Notes: a model not told the origin generated them from the sequence alone. A stretch of 64,000 nt of DNA from Leptotrichia sp. HSP-342 (GCF_041199995.1 NZ_CP165646.1:496001-560000), one strand, 5' to 3'; shown: positions 36,942-51,180, numbered from the stretch's first letter. Program-made: numbers and translations.

Positions 36942-37000
36942 ATCCGTGTAACAGCCTTGTAGCGTTCGTTAAAAAATTTTTTGGATAAATACTTGCCTTG
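36942..37000. repeat. Repeat flanking the RelA/SpoT gene, right side of its 3' end
   Basis: AGCCTTGTAGCGTTCGTTAA...TTTTGGATAAATACTTGCC recurs, with changes, at 38539-38598 beyond the other end of the RelA/SpoT gene. Both copies are in the same orientation and share a further TCTACCAAA downstream. Confidence 0.65.
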
Positions 37001-37104
37001 AAATGAAAAAGTCTACCAAAACTATACTAATTGTTTTTTTTATTTTTAGAAAATAATTTTAAGAAAAAATCAGAGCTCAATTTATAACCGTGATTTTAAT
37101 TTTT

Positions 37105-38148
37105 TTATTCCTCTGTATTATTTATATATTTACCTATTGTTGTAACAAATTCTCTTGCGTCTAGGAAATAATTTGGGTACGCTTTTCGTAAGTTTTTTAA
37201 GTTCTCAACCGATACTGATACAACGTTATTTGTGTCCTCTTTGTATTCACGTTCATACATCAAATAATCTCGACTTATATTTTCTTCAGGTACTTGAATA
37301 TATCTTATGCTATTGCCCTTATAATCCAATATCAATATCAAATAGCCTTCTCCTGTGATTTCCTCAAGCCGTTTGGTTATAACTCGTAAACTGCTTAAAG
37401 TTTTCAGTATATTAAATTCCCTATTTAGTTCTCTTAACCTATCCAGCTCTTTTGAAATTTCTGAAATATCTTTGTTCAATTCAATGTATTCTATCAGTTT
37501 ACTTGATAATTTAAAAAATTCCCTATAATAAATGTCTCCCCCACCTGTCTTTAAAGATTGCTGTTTTATGCTGTCTATTATTTCAACTGAAGTAGCCCAT
37601 TGGTGCTGTAACTTCGTTCTTATCTGCAATTCTATCTGATACCCTTCAAGCCTCTTTTCCTTTTTCCCTTGATACTTAAATATCTGATGTATTGACCTGT
37701 AGCCGTCCTCTTTTGGCTCTAAGATATAATTTTTTTCCCTAATAAATAAAAAATTATTCTTGTCTTTTTGTTTATAAACTTTATTTTTTAAGTAATTTGC
37801 CACTTCCTCTGTATCCTTTATATTAGGCAATATTATTCTTGCTCCTGCCAAGTCCTGCATTCTTCCCAATCGTAGTTCTGGAAATCTTTTAAGTTTCCCT
37901 ATTATTGATGGCAACCTTTTTAATCTTTGAGAAATAATTATTGAATTTCTATTATTCGATAATTTTATTTTCTTGTTATTTATAATACTTCTCAAGCTCC
38001 ATACAAAACTTTTTATTATTTTTGAGTGTTCAGCCCTAAAATCTGATAATTTCTGCAAATCCTCAATAGTTTCAGCATTTTCAACTATTCTTTTGCTTAT
38101 CCTGTTCAGTTCCTTTTTAGATACTTCTTTATCATTAATATAAACCAT
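37105..38148 (-). CDS. RelA/SpoT-domain (p)ppGpp/nucleotide pyrophosphokinase-like protein
   Basis: A 347-residue stand-alone synthetase-domain protein. An N-terminal helical segment precedes the synthetase core: LGRMQDLAGARIIL (strand and conserved Asp), EPKEDGYRSIHQIF (the G-loop Tyr and His) and GYQIELQIRTKLQHQWA (E-x-QIRT...QHxWA). No HD hydrolase, TGS or ACT domain is present. Such proteins include alarmone synthetases and toxSAS/CapRel-type toxins that act in phage defence. ATG 38148 follows AAAGGAG; the upstream ATG at 38169 does not. Its place in an island beside AbiE favours a defence role (inference). Confidence 0.85.
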   Translation of the reverse strand: MVYINDKEVSKKELNRISKRIVENAETIEDLQKLSDFRAEHSKIIKSFVWSLRSIINNKKIKLSNNRNSIIISQRLKRLPSIIGKLKRFPELRLGRMQDLAGARIILPNIKDTEEVANYLKNKVYKQKDKNNFLFIREKNYILEPKEDGYRSIHQIFKYQGKKEKRLEGYQIELQIRTKLQHQWATSVEIIDSIKQQSLKTGGGDIYYREFFKLSSKLIEYIELNKDISEISKELDRLRELNREFNILKTLSSLRVITKRLEEITGEGYLILILDYKGNSIRYIQVPEENISRDYLMYEREYKEDTNNVVSVSVENLKNLRKAYPNYFLDAREFVTTIGKYINNTEE

Positions 38149-38538
38149 AAATGTACTCCTTTCTTTCATACCATTATTTATACAGTATTCTTTATATATT
38201 ATCTTCCTTTTATCTGTATTAATTTATCTAAAAATTATGTATAAAAAAACACCACTATAATAGTGGCTCTGTGGCTGGCGTTCTTACATAACGCTTAAAC
38301 TTTCATTCAGTTACACAGATATACAGTCTAGTCTCCTATCTGCAATTTAATTATACATTATTTGTTGTACTTTTACAACAAAAATTTAAAATTTTTTTAA
38401 CAATTGATAAACAGGTTAAATTAATGGTTGCTAATTTTCTCAAAAAAAATTATTTGTATTTCATAGCCATACTAAGTAGAATCAAGAAAATGGTGCTATG
38501 CTTATAGGGATGACTTATCTAATACAGCTTTATCAATC

Positions 38539-38598
38539 CATCGTATAACCTAGTATTAGCCTTGTGGCGTTTGTTAAAAATTCTTTTGGATAAATGCC
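38539..38598. repeat. Repeat flanking the RelA/SpoT gene, second copy
   Basis: AGCCTTGTGGCGTTTGTTAA...CTTTTGGATAAATGCC, matching 36942-37000. Confidence 0.65.
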
Positions 38599-38916
38599 TA
38601 GATTAAGATAATTCTACCAAATTGATATAAGTTTGAGTTTTTAATTTTGGAATTAATAAAAAAAGATTATCTATATTTAAGATAATCAATTTTTATACTA
38701 TAGCTAGATTTTTTATTTTAGTTTGTAAAATGATAATAAATGTCTATAAAATAAAGGCTATTTTAATTATTTTTCGATGTTGGTTACTTATGTATATTTT
38801 ATCCCCATTTTTACTGACTTTTTAGCTAAAAAAGAGTTTGTTCTTCAACTCCTTTTTAATTTATAAGGAAATTAAATTCATATTTTTTAGTTATTTACTG
38901 ATAGATTTGATAATTT

Positions 38917-38940
38917 TAAAAGAGGCATCAGCCTCTTTTA
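38917..38940. terminator. Strong bidirectional-type hairpin
   Basis: TAAAAGAGGC-ATCA-GCCTCTTTTA, a perfect 10-bp stem with a 4-nt loop, just beyond the IS91-type transposase stop. Confidence 0.8.
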
Positions 38941-39010
38941 CTCTTCTTTTGTCAAACAAATATATAAATGTCTACAACAAAATATCCAACCTAGTTGGAT
39001 TAATAAAATA

Positions 39011-40228
39011 TTAATAGTATTTTTTGAGGGGCGGATATCTGTAATGATAAAATTCCCATACAATCATTTTAACCTTGCATACTGGACAGTAAAAAGGATT
39101 CATCCCGAAAGTCTTGTACATCTGCCTTTGATAAAATGAATATCTTAATACGGCAATGTTTTTCCTGAAAGCATCAATTGCCTCTTTAAGCCTGTCAGAA
39201 ATATGTCTTGAATAAAATCCGTAGCGGTTTACCATCTTAAAGTTTTTAGGAGGCAGATGAATTAAAATATGGGAAACAAATCTCTCAGAAGGCATAGTAA
39301 TGTAAGTTTTCTTTTTATCATTAGCCAGGTCATTAAAAAAGAAAGTAACCTCCTTGTCAGTAATATCAGTAATCTTGTATTCAGCAATGGGGGAACGTGC
39401 AAGGTATCGTCCAAGATATTTGATAATGCCTTTTGTGCTGTTAATATCGCCATTTCCAACGTTAAAGAAAAACCTTCTGTTTTCCTTGTAAAGCTTCGTA
39501 GCAGTATTTCTAGCGTCTTTCTCAATCTTCTTGCTGGGATAGCTTCCGTTTTCAATAATTTTAAGGAGGTATTTCCATTGCCCGGCAATAGTGTCAACGT
39601 TGAAGTATCTCATTTTCCTGAACTCAAGATTTTTATTGAATCCTCCTAATGAAACAATGGCATGAACATGAGGGTTCCATTTCAAGTCCCTGCCAAAAGT
39701 ATGAATGACAGAAATGAGACCGTAATGTACAATATCGGAATCAGTAAAGTAATATTTGGAATGTTCAGAAATTTTGTTTTTTCTTTTTCTTTTCCTGCTG
39801 ATATTGTGAAAGACGAACTTGAATACCTGGTTAACAGCAGTAGAAAGTTTTGACAGAAGGGATCTGTCATAAAAGAAGAACTTTCTGCATTCTTCAGGGA
39901 CAGTAAAAAGAACATGCCGGTGTTCGATATCGAGAATATGTTTTTGAATATTTTCAGACCATGTCATAGAATACCTGTAACCACAAGAAGGGCAGAGCTT
40001 AGACTTGCAGGTAATAGGGAACAAATGTGTAACAGGACAGAGAGGACGTTTGAACTTGACAAAACCTTTTGAAATATCCCTGCAGGCAAGAAATGTATCA
40101 ATGGAAAGTTTAATATATTCAAGGTGACTGTCGCCAATATTATTTTTCTTGCAAAATTTTAAGGAATCTAGTAAAATATTGTTGTTACTGAAAATATATT
40201 TCAGTTTATTTTGTGTAATGTTTGTCAT
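39011..40228 (-). CDS. IS91-family transposase (HUH, Y2-type)
   Basis: A 405-residue transposase. The N-terminal zinc-binding domain (CPVTHLFPITCKSKLCPSCG) is followed by the HUH core LKWNPHVHAIVSLGG (His-x-His) about residue 190 and, later, KYLGRYLARSPIAEYKI with a conserved Tyr helix. A C-terminal Cys pair (FYCPVCKVKM) follows. IS91-type elements move by rolling-circle transposition without inverted repeats. ATG 40228 is the first ATG; a TTG at 40243 is also in frame. No ribosome site is obvious. The frame appears intact. Confidence 0.9.
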   Translation of the reverse strand: MTNITQNKLKYIFSNNNILLDSLKFCKKNNIGDSHLEYIKLSIDTFLACRDISKGFVKFKRPLCPVTHLFPITCKSKLCPSCGYRYSMTWSENIQKHILDIEHRHVLFTVPEECRKFFFYDRSLLSKLSTAVNQVFKFVFHNISRKRKRKNKISEHSKYYFTDSDIVHYGLISVIHTFGRDLKWNPHVHAIVSLGGFNKNLEFRKMRYFNVDTIAGQWKYLLKIIENGSYPSKKIEKDARNTATKLYKENRRFFFNVGNGDINSTKGIIKYLGRYLARSPIAEYKITDITDKEVTFFFNDLANDKKKTYITMPSERFVSHILIHLPPKNFKMVNRYGFYSRHISDRLKEAIDAFRKNIAVLRYSFYQRQMYKTFGMNPFYCPVCKVKMIVWEFYHYRYPPLKKYY

Positions 40229-40248
40229 AAATATATTATACAAAAAAT

Positions 40249-40276
40249 CAGCCGAATTTCTATTCGGCTTTTTTTT
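40249..40276 (+). terminator. Hairpin upstream of the IS91 transposase
   Basis: AGCCGAA-tttcta-TTCGGCT followed by seven T. It may protect the transposase from outside transcription or form part of the element end. Confidence 0.75.
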
Positions 40277-40297
40277 ATACTATTATTGCTATCAAGC

Positions 40298-40397
40298 CAA
40301 ATAATATGGTATTTTGAGATAATTTTTCTGGAACTGTCAAAATTGCTATAATTTTACTATATCTTTTTAAAAGCTTGAGAAAATAACCGTTTACCTT
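40298..40397. repeat. Right copy of the direct repeat bounding the accessory island
   Basis: Matches 25373-25472 (CAAATAATATGGTATTTTGA...AATAACCGTTTACC) at roughly 80% over 100 nt. Confidence 0.8.
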
Positions 40398-40546
40398 GTT
40401 AATTGGACTAGTGTTGTACTACAAAATCAGAGCTTCAACGTTGTATATTCACTATATTATATAACAGTTATTAATGAAAAAGGAGCTGTCTCAAAATGAC
40501 TAAAATTTTGAGTTCACCTTCTATTTTTTTGTCCAAATTAAAAACT

Positions 40547-40616
40547 CTCTAATTTTTTGCAGTTATCTGATTAGAATTTTTTCTGATCAAAGAAAAACTG
40601 CACTAAAAAATTAGAG
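40547..40616. terminator. Long stem-loop at the IS1182 end
   Basis: CTCTAATTTTTT-G-CAGTT ... AACTG-C-ACTAAAAAATTAGAG. It lies beside the end-like sequence GAGCTGTCTCAAAATGAC (about 40483-40500). Confidence 0.75.
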
Positions 40617-40636
40617 ATCCTTACTTCTCTTAAAGT

Positions 40637-41771
40637 CTAGTTAACAACTAATTTATGAAGTTTCATGCCTTCACGTCTCTGTACCTTTTTATGAATATAT
40701 TTTCTTAAATTATAGCCAATAGCAAACAGTATAGCTTCAACTTTAGTTTTAGATATTTCACGGTATTTAAAGCGTTTGAATTTCATGTTCTGTTTTAACA
40801 CTCCAAATGCTCCTTCAACCTGAATGCTTCTATTCATTCTAAGTATTATCCCTTTTTCTGTTGCTATATTTTCCTGTGACTGTTTTCTATATCTTAAAAA
40901 ATTATCAGCTACATAAAGTTTTTTGTTATGAGATGTCTTTTTACATTTTTCTGCAAAAGGACATCCCTCACACTTATTACATTCGTATACTTTCTTTTCC
41001 GATATATGTCCGCTTTTATTTTTTCGTTTTGAAATATATTTGAATTCAAGTTTCTTATTATTTGCACATGTATACGTATCTGTTTCTTCATTAAATGACA
41101 TATTTTCTGCCCTTGAAATATCCTGCTTAAATTTTCGGGTTTTTTGTTTTTCATAATTTTGTGGCTTTATATATGGAGTATAGTTATTATTAAAAAGATA
41201 TTCATAGTTCTCTTCGCTTTTATATCCTGCATCTGCAACAATATTTTCAAATTTCAAGTTTTTACTTTCCAATACTGATAAAAATGGAACAAGCGTTCTT
41301 ACATCCGTAGGATTAGGAAACAAATTCAATATCCCTGTCTAAGATTTCTTTTTCCAGATGCTCTCTTATTTCATAAATATCGGAGATTATTTACCTTAAT
41401 TTTTAATTTTTCATAAAATTTATTAATTGCCTTCTTCCACACAAATGTATATTTATTTGCATTATCTTCAATTTCTATTTTACAGCTGGAGATAAATCTG
41501 GCAACCGTATTATGATCAGGGGCAGAACTTCCTCTAAGGATCCACATGTAATTAATATTTTCCCTACAATTTTTCTCTGTAGCTCTAGTAGTGTTAACAC
41601 CGTCCAACATGGCATATGCAATGATAAAAAACATTTTGCTGGCTTCAATTTTTCGCTTACGACCTTTATTTTAGAGTATACTTGCATTAAAAATCTATAG
41701 TCTAATCCCTCCAATAATTTGCTAATTACTCTAACAGGCGATGATTCGGAGATATTAACTCTAATATCCAT
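40637..41771 (-). pseudogene. IS1182-family transposase, frameshifted and internally deleted
   Basis: N-terminal part (from about 41771, MDIRVNISESSPVRVISKLL) loses frame in an A-run near 41665, continues as CRENINYMWILRGSSAPDHN, and then lacks the middle ~80-100 residues. The C-terminal half (NLFPNPTDVRTLVPFL; DAGYKSEENYEYL with its catalytic Asp; CNKCEGCPFAEKC; GAFGVLKQNMKFKRFKYR) is open from 41329 to 40637. The fragments are in the right order for an IS1182 transposase, a DDE enzyme. The element is dead. Its 5' end is bounded by the ISAs1 inverted repeat. Confidence 0.85.
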
Positions 41772-41775
41772 AGGC

Positions 41776-43045
41776 CACGACAAACGCATGAAAAAATCTA
41801 AAAAAAAGGTATAATATTACTGAGATATCTTATGAAAGAAGCTGGTAAAAATGTCGAAAAATAACCAAAATCTAAAAGAATTGTTAATATATATTACTCA
41901 AATAGAGGACAAGCGATAGGCTTCAAAAATAAAACACAAGTTAAGTGACATTGTTGTGATTACTCTTTTTGGTATACTTGCGAATGTTGAATATCGGGAA
42001 GAGGTTGAGGAATTTGGGAAACTGTATCTTAAAACATTAAAAAGATACTTGGAGCTGCCAAACGGAGTTCCTTCGCATGATACTATTCAAAGAGTCATGG
42101 CTACAATAGAGCCTGAAGTTACAGAAGTTCTTTTGACAAAATGGATGGAGTTAAAAATTTCTGGGGAAGATAAAAAAATAAGAAAAATATTGAATATTGA
42201 TGGGAAATTTTTAAACGGAATGAAGAATAAAAACAACAGCCCATTAGACATAGTATCTGCGTATTCCAAAGAAGATGGAATCTGCTATTCACAAGTGGCG
42301 GTTGAAGGAAAAGGAAATGAAATAGAAGCGATATTACGTTTGCTTGATAAAATCTTAGTAAAGGAATGTATAGTTACAATAGATGCGATAGGAACTCAGA
42401 AAGAAATCATAAAAAAGATAGGAAAGAAGAAGGGCTATTCTGTTTCCAGGTAAAAGGGAACCAGAAGACTTTAAAAGAAGATATAGAATATTACTTTGCT
42501 AACAAGGGATTCAGAAAAAAATTAAAGAAAGAAGGAATGTACAGCAGGAAAACAGAAAAGCAAAGGGGTCGACTGGAAACTAGGGAATATTACTATACTG
42601 AAGAAACAGAATGGCTTATTAAAAGAAATAAGGAATGGAAGGAAGTAAAAGGGATAGGTGCATCAATTTTAACAACAGAAGAAAATGGAAAAAAGCAGGA
42701 ACAGAAAAGGTATTACATAGCGAATATAGCAGGGGGAGTGGAAGAATTTGTAAGAGCAGTAAGAGGACATGGGCAATAGAAAGCTATCACTGGATACTGG
42801 ATGTGACATTCAGAGAAGATGCAAATAAGACATTAAACAAAAATGCAGCAAGAAACTTAAATATTCTAAGGAAATTAGCAATCTCAATACTGGAAGAGCT
42901 GCCGTTCAGAAAGAAATTTAGCAGAAGGATAAAGAGATAATATAAGAAGATACTTAAAATTATTTTTTGATATATAGAAATGCTGTTGTAAAAAAAAATG
43001 GATAAATATAAAGAAATAGTTTAAAATATTCATGCGTTTGTCGTG
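41776..43045 (+). mobile_element. ISAs1-family insertion sequence, copy 1
   Basis: A 1270-bp element bounded by perfect 17-bp terminal inverted repeats: CACGACAAACGCATGAA at 41776-41792 and its complement at 43029-43045. No target duplication is obvious. It carries a single, degenerate transposase gene. It lies directly against the broken start of the IS1182 transposase. Confidence 0.88.
41851..42940 (+). pseudogene. ISAs1 transposase, disrupted
   Basis: ATG 41851 (MSKNNQNLKELLIYITQIED) meets an in-frame TAG near 41917. It then continues with LSDIVVITLFGILANVEYRE, NGVPSHDTIQRV and NIDGKFLNGM (catalytic Asp), IVTIDAIGTQKEI (second Asp). A shift near 42430 leads to VKGNQKTLKEDIEYYF. A lost T in CATGGG (about 42770) leads to IESYHWILDVTFREDANKTL with the catalytic Glu. 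All parts of an ISAs1 DDE transposase are present but in three frames. Confidence 0.85.
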
Positions 43046-43146
43046 TATCAAGAAAATTACAAATGAAAAACTAATATATAAGTGTTAAAATACACTTTAG
43101 TTAAATTTATTATTTAGATAATGGAAAGAGGTTAAAAGGAATAAAA

Positions 43147-44382
43147 ATGAAAAAAAAATTAAAAATTGGCAAAAAAAGTAAAAAAATAGTTATGGCTGTA
43201 GCATTTTTGACAGTTTCAGCTCTATCATTTTCCAATGGAGAAGATTATTATGATTATAAATCACTTTTGATTGGAGATGTTAATGGAAATATTGTAAAGG
43301 AAGATAACAGTTTGGCTATAAGGCCTTTGGCATCGGTAACCAAAATTATGACATCAATCTTAACATTGGATAAAATAAAAGATGGAACAATTTCATATGA
43401 TGACAAAGTGACAGTTTCATCAAAAGCGGCTTCAGTTCCATATGGAATAAAGCTTATAGCTGGAAAACAATATACAGTAAGGGATTTATTAAAAGCGACT
43501 ATTATAAAGTCATCAAATAATGCAGCGTATGCACTTGCTGAATACGTAGGAGGAAATGTACCAAATTTTGTACATTCGATGAATGAGAAGGCAAAAAACT
43601 ATGGATTAAATTCATTGAGATACTGCTCTCCACATGGGTTGCCACCTAGTTATACAGGTTCATGTATGGATCAAGGAAATGCAAAAGACCTATATAAGCT
43701 TGCTCAAATAACATTAAAAGACTATAGTGAATATTTAAATTTTTCAAAAAACAAGACAGATTATGTAGATAATGGAAATACAAAAGTAACTTCCACAAAT
43801 AGTTTGTTAGGAAATGTGCTAGGAGTAGACGGTATAAAAACAGGTTATCATAATGCTGCTGGTTCCAATATAGTTTTAACTGCAAACAGAGGTAATGATA
43901 GAATGATTGCTATTATTCTTGGCTCAAACAGAGCAAAGGATAGAAACGCTATTGGAGCCAAGGAAATAAATGATTATTATGCCAATGGACATGTAAGAAA
44001 AACAAGTATGAATAATAATAACACAAGACATGTTGAAAACAATGATACTAGTAGCGCAGAGACTAGTAAAAATTCTAAAGGAAATAATAAGGTAGAGCAA
44101 TTTTTTAATATGATTTTTGGAAAAAATCATAACAATTCAGCTGGTAAAAAAATGAAAATAATAAATAAGAATGATGTCGTGGCTACAGCGACAATAGAAG
44201 ATGTTAAGTATAATCTTTATCCAACAAAGGATGTAGAAATAACAGCAACTGAGCGACCAAATCTAACTTATTCAGTAAATCTTAATTCCGGGATTACTAA
44301 GGAAAGTCGTGGAAAAATCGTAGGAACATACATTGCAACTGATGGAACATTGACTTACAGCGGAGAATTGATTATGAAATAA
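43147..44382 (+). CDS. D-alanyl-D-alanine carboxypeptidase (PBP5/DacA type)
   Basis: A 411-residue exported penicillin-binding protein. A signal peptide covers residues ~12-30. The three active-site motifs are present: ASVTK (Ser63, Lys66), SSNNAAYALAEYVG (SxN) and DGIKTGYHN (KTG). A Ser/Asn-rich linker then leads to a C-terminal beta domain (about 330-411). It trims the terminal D-Ala of peptidoglycan pentapeptides. AAAAGGA precedes the ATG. A decayed fragment homologous to its last 95 residues lies in the island at 29348-29624. Confidence 0.93.
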   Translation: MKKKLKIGKKSKKIVMAVAFLTVSALSFSNGEDYYDYKSLLIGDVNGNIVKEDNSLAIRPLASVTKIMTSILTLDKIKDGTISYDDKVTVSSKAASVPYGIKLIAGKQYTVRDLLKATIIKSSNNAAYALAEYVGGNVPNFVHSMNEKAKNYGLNSLRYCSPHGLPPSYTGSCMDQGNAKDLYKLAQITLKDYSEYLNFSKNKTDYVDNGNTKVTSTNSLLGNVLGVDGIKTGYHNAAGSNIVLTANRGNDRMIAIILGSNRAKDRNAIGAKEINDYYANGHVRKTSMNNNNTRHVENNDTSSAETSKNSKGNNKVEQFFNMIFGKNHNNSAGKKMKIINKNDVVATATIEDVKYNLYPTKDVEITATERPNLTYSVNLNSGITKESRGKIVGTYIATDGTLTYSGELIMK

Positions 44383-44465
44383 TATAAACTAAGTTTGTTT
44401 ATCATAGTTTAATTTTAATCAAAATTAGACTTTTTTAATCCTAAAAGAAGAGAAAGGAGACTAAA

Positions 44466-45248
44466 ATGTCTATCGGTGTATTTGATTCAGGAATTGGTGG
44501 ACTTACAGTCTTAAAGGAAATCAGGAAAGTATTGCCAAATGAGAGGATATATTATCTTGGAGATACAGCAAGAGTTCCTTATGGCGAAAAGACGAAGGAG
44601 CTTATAATCGGATATTCGAAGGAAATAGTTGAATTTTTACTAGAAAAAGGGGTAAATGCTATCGTAGTTGCTTGTAATACTGCTACAGCACTTGCCTTGA
44701 AAGAATTGAAAGAAATTTTTAAAGTACCGATTATCGGAGTGATAGAAGCTGGAGCAAGAACGGCAATAAATACGACAAAAAATAGAAAAATAGGAGTTAT
44801 AGGGACAAAAGCAACCATAAAATCTGGTAAATATGAAGAAGAAATAAGACACTATAGAATAGATGTAGAAATCTTCCAAAAAGCATGTCCACTTTTTGTT
44901 CCAGCAGTAGAAGAAGGAATTTTGAGTGGAAAATTGGTAAATCAGATAATAAAGACTTATCTTGATGATTTTAAAGAAAAAATTGATACATTAATATTGG
45001 GATGTACTCATTATCCACTTTTAAAAGATGCAATTAATAAATTATATCCTGATATAGAAATAGTAGATCCAGCAAAAGAAACTGCATTAGATTTAAAAGA
45101 CATTCTTAAAAAAGAAAAATTATTAAAAAATGATGCTCCTAATGAAAAAGTAAAATATTATGTTACGGATGGTAAGGAAAAATTTAAAAAAATAGGAATT
45201 ATGTTCTTAGAAGAAAACATACAGAAAGTGGAACTAATAAGATTATAG
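44466..45248 (+). CDS. murI: Glutamate racemase
   Basis: A 260-residue cytosolic enzyme that makes D-glutamate for peptidoglycan. The N-terminal GVFDSGIGGLTVLKEI and YYLGDTARVPYG are family signatures. The two catalytic cysteines are in VVACNTATALAL (about residue 70) and LGCTHYPLL (about residue 180). AAAGGAG precedes the ATG. The carboxypeptidase gene upstream also concerns the cell wall. Confidence 0.95.
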   Translation: MSIGVFDSGIGGLTVLKEIRKVLPNERIYYLGDTARVPYGEKTKELIIGYSKEIVEFLLEKGVNAIVVACNTATALALKELKEIFKVPIIGVIEAGARTAINTTKNRKIGVIGTKATIKSGKYEEEIRHYRIDVEIFQKACPLFVPAVEEGILSGKLVNQIIKTYLDDFKEKIDTLILGCTHYPLLKDAINKLYPDIEIVDPAKETALDLKDILKKEKLLKNDAPNEKVKYYVTDGKEKFKKIGIMFLEENIQKVELIRL

Positions 45249-45290
45249 TAATCCTATAAAATAATAAATTTTAGTAAAAAAAGGAGAATA

Positions 45291-45929
45291 ATGTTTGAAT
45301 ATATTTCTGGAAAATTAACAGTAAAAAAAATTGATTACGTTGCTATAGATGTAAATGGACTAGCTTATAAGATTAATATTTCTTTAAAAACATTTGAGAA
45401 AATAGACAAAATAGGAGATATAGAAAAGTTATACATTTATACAAATGTTAAAGAAGACGATATATCTTTGTATGGCTTCAAAACACAAAATGAGCGTGAA
45501 CTGTTCAAAGCGCTGGTAAGTATAAGCGGAGTAGGACCAAAACTTGCAATTGCAATACTTTCAACATTTAATTTAAAAGAAATCATAGATATTGTTACAG
45601 AGAATGAATCAAAAATTTTTACCAGAGTTCCAGGATTAGGAATTAAAAAAGCTCAGAAAATAATTTTAGATTTAAAAGATAAAGTGAAAAAACTGGATAT
45701 AATAGAAACTATCGAAGAAAATAGCAATATATTAAATGGTAAGTTAATAACAGCAGAAATTTCAACTTCGCATATTATATCAATGAAAGAAGATTTGAAA
45801 TTAGCTCTCGAATCTTTAGGCTACACAAACACCGATGTCTCAAAATGGATCACAGATAATGAATTGGGTAAAATAAAAAATATAAGCGACGCCATAAAAA
45901 TAATTTTGCAAAAAATTCAAAAAAAGTAG
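45291..45929 (+). CDS. ruvA: Holliday junction branch migration protein RuvA
   Basis: A 212-residue protein with the three RuvA domains: an OB fold (MFEYISGKLTVKKIDYVAID, VKEDDISLYGF), tandem helix-hairpin-helix motifs (ISGVGPKLAIAIL; VPGLGIKKAQKII) and a short C-terminal domain (EDLKLALESLGYT) that binds RuvB. A tetramer holds the Holliday junction. AAAAGGAG precedes the ATG. No ruvB follows, as the rRNA operon begins immediately after. Confidence 0.95.
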   Translation: MFEYISGKLTVKKIDYVAIDVNGLAYKINISLKTFEKIDKIGDIEKLYIYTNVKEDDISLYGFKTQNERELFKALVSISGVGPKLAIAILSTFNLKEIIDIVTENESKIFTRVPGLGIKKAQKIILDLKDKVKKLDIIETIEENSNILNGKLITAEISTSHIISMKEDLKLALESLGYTNTDVSKWITDNELGKIKNISDAIKIILQKIQKK

Positions 45930-45958
45930 TTGACAAAAGGGAGTGATTGTGGTAATAT
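45930..45958 (+). promoter_or_regulatory. rRNA operon promoter
   Basis: Perfect TTGACA (45930-45935), 17-nt spacer, TAATAT (45953-45958). It begins at the base after the ruvA stop codon. The 16S starts about 160 nt downstream. Confidence 0.88.
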
Positions 45959-46121
45959 ATATCTTGTCGATACGAAAAAGGTATCACAGGACAATAGAAA
46001 ATAAGAATAGAAGAAGCAATAATGTGTAATAGATAAAATAAAAGTCAAGAGTATATATTTTAGTAGAGTAAGATATGAACTTGTCAAAACTAAGGTGAAA
46101 TAAAATATATTTATGATATAT

Positions 46122-47634
<1,513 letters not shown>

Positions 47635-47748
47635 TAAGGAGAAATAAACACAGCTTCTTCTTATATCTTCTATGTTTTATATTAGGACAATGAGAAATGA
47701 ATAGTAGGTAAAAGATTACAATAAAACTAGAGTAAAAGTTATTCTGGA

Positions 47749-50651
<2,903 letters not shown>

Positions 50652-50714
50652 GTAGTCTTTTACTTCTACTATTTATTTCTCATTGTCTTAGTTCATACAA
50701 TTTAATCTTACATA

Positions 50715-50829
50715 GTTTGGTGATCATAGCGGCAGGGATACACCCGGTCACATTTCGAACCCGGCAGTTAAGTCTGCCTGCGCCTACGATACTTGGATTC
50801 GTCCCGGGAAAATAGGAAGTTGCCAAACT
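50715..50829 (+). rRNA. rrf: 5S ribosomal RNA
   Basis: A 115-nt 5S with closing stem GTTTGG...CCAAAC, loop A sequence TGATCATAGC and the conserved CATTTCGAACCCGG. It lies about 65 nt after 23S. Confidence 0.94.
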
Positions 50830-50840
50830 TTTTTCTTTGC

Positions 50841-50917
50841 GTCTCCGTAGCTCAGCTGGTTAGAGCATCTGACTGTTAATCAGAGGGTCGTTGGTTCAAG
50901 TCCAACCGGGGACGCCA
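50841..50917 (+). tRNA. tRNA-Asn (GUU)
   Basis: A complete cloverleaf: acceptor GTCTCCG pairs with CGGGGAC, followed by discriminator G and encoded CCA. The anticodon loop CTGTTAA contains GTT (Asn). The T-loop is TTCAAGT. It lies 11 nt after 5S, so it is part of the rRNA operon. Confidence 0.97.
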
Positions 50918-51120
50918 TTTTTTTGTTCAAAAAGGAATTCAGTTTGATTTATATCTCTTATCTGCTCTTCCCTTCAAATATATATCTTTATCCTTCTGAT
51001 AAATTTCTTTCTGAATGACAGTTCCAGTGTCGATATTGCTAATTTCCTTAAAATATGCTGCATTTTTGTTCAATGTCTATTTTCTTAATGAAAAATCTTC
51101 TGTCTTTTTCTTAAATTTTA
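50918..51120. other. Gene-free stretch after tRNA-Asn
   Basis: A short T-run (CCATTTTTTTG) directly after the tRNA may end the operon. Beyond it only AT-rich debris is visible. Confidence 0.35.
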
Positions 51121-51180
51121 TCTATCCATACAATGTTCTGGAATTTATGTTGAATTGAAATGATGTTTTTGTTTTTCCAT
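51121..51180. repeat. Inverted repeat flanking an IS remnant, left arm
   Basis: Its reverse complement matches 52225-52284 at about 83% over 60 nt (ATGGAAAAACAAAAACATCA...). It may be part of an old transposase gene in two opposite copies. Confidence 0.6.

Larger units (their letters stand above)
38149..39010. other. Gene-free stretch with repeats and hairpins
   Basis: No gene. It holds a CCACTATAATAGTGG hairpin (about 38250-38265), the second flank repeat (38539-38598), an 8-bp hairpin GATTATCT...AGATAATC (about 38667-38689), a further stem near 38828-38858 (AAAGAGTT...AACTCCTTTTT) and the strong terminator at 38917-38940. Confidence 0.5.

Noticed and set aside
47635..47748. tRNA gene in the 16S-23S spacer
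   Set aside because: The spacer is about 115 nt and no cloverleaf or TTC loop can be found.
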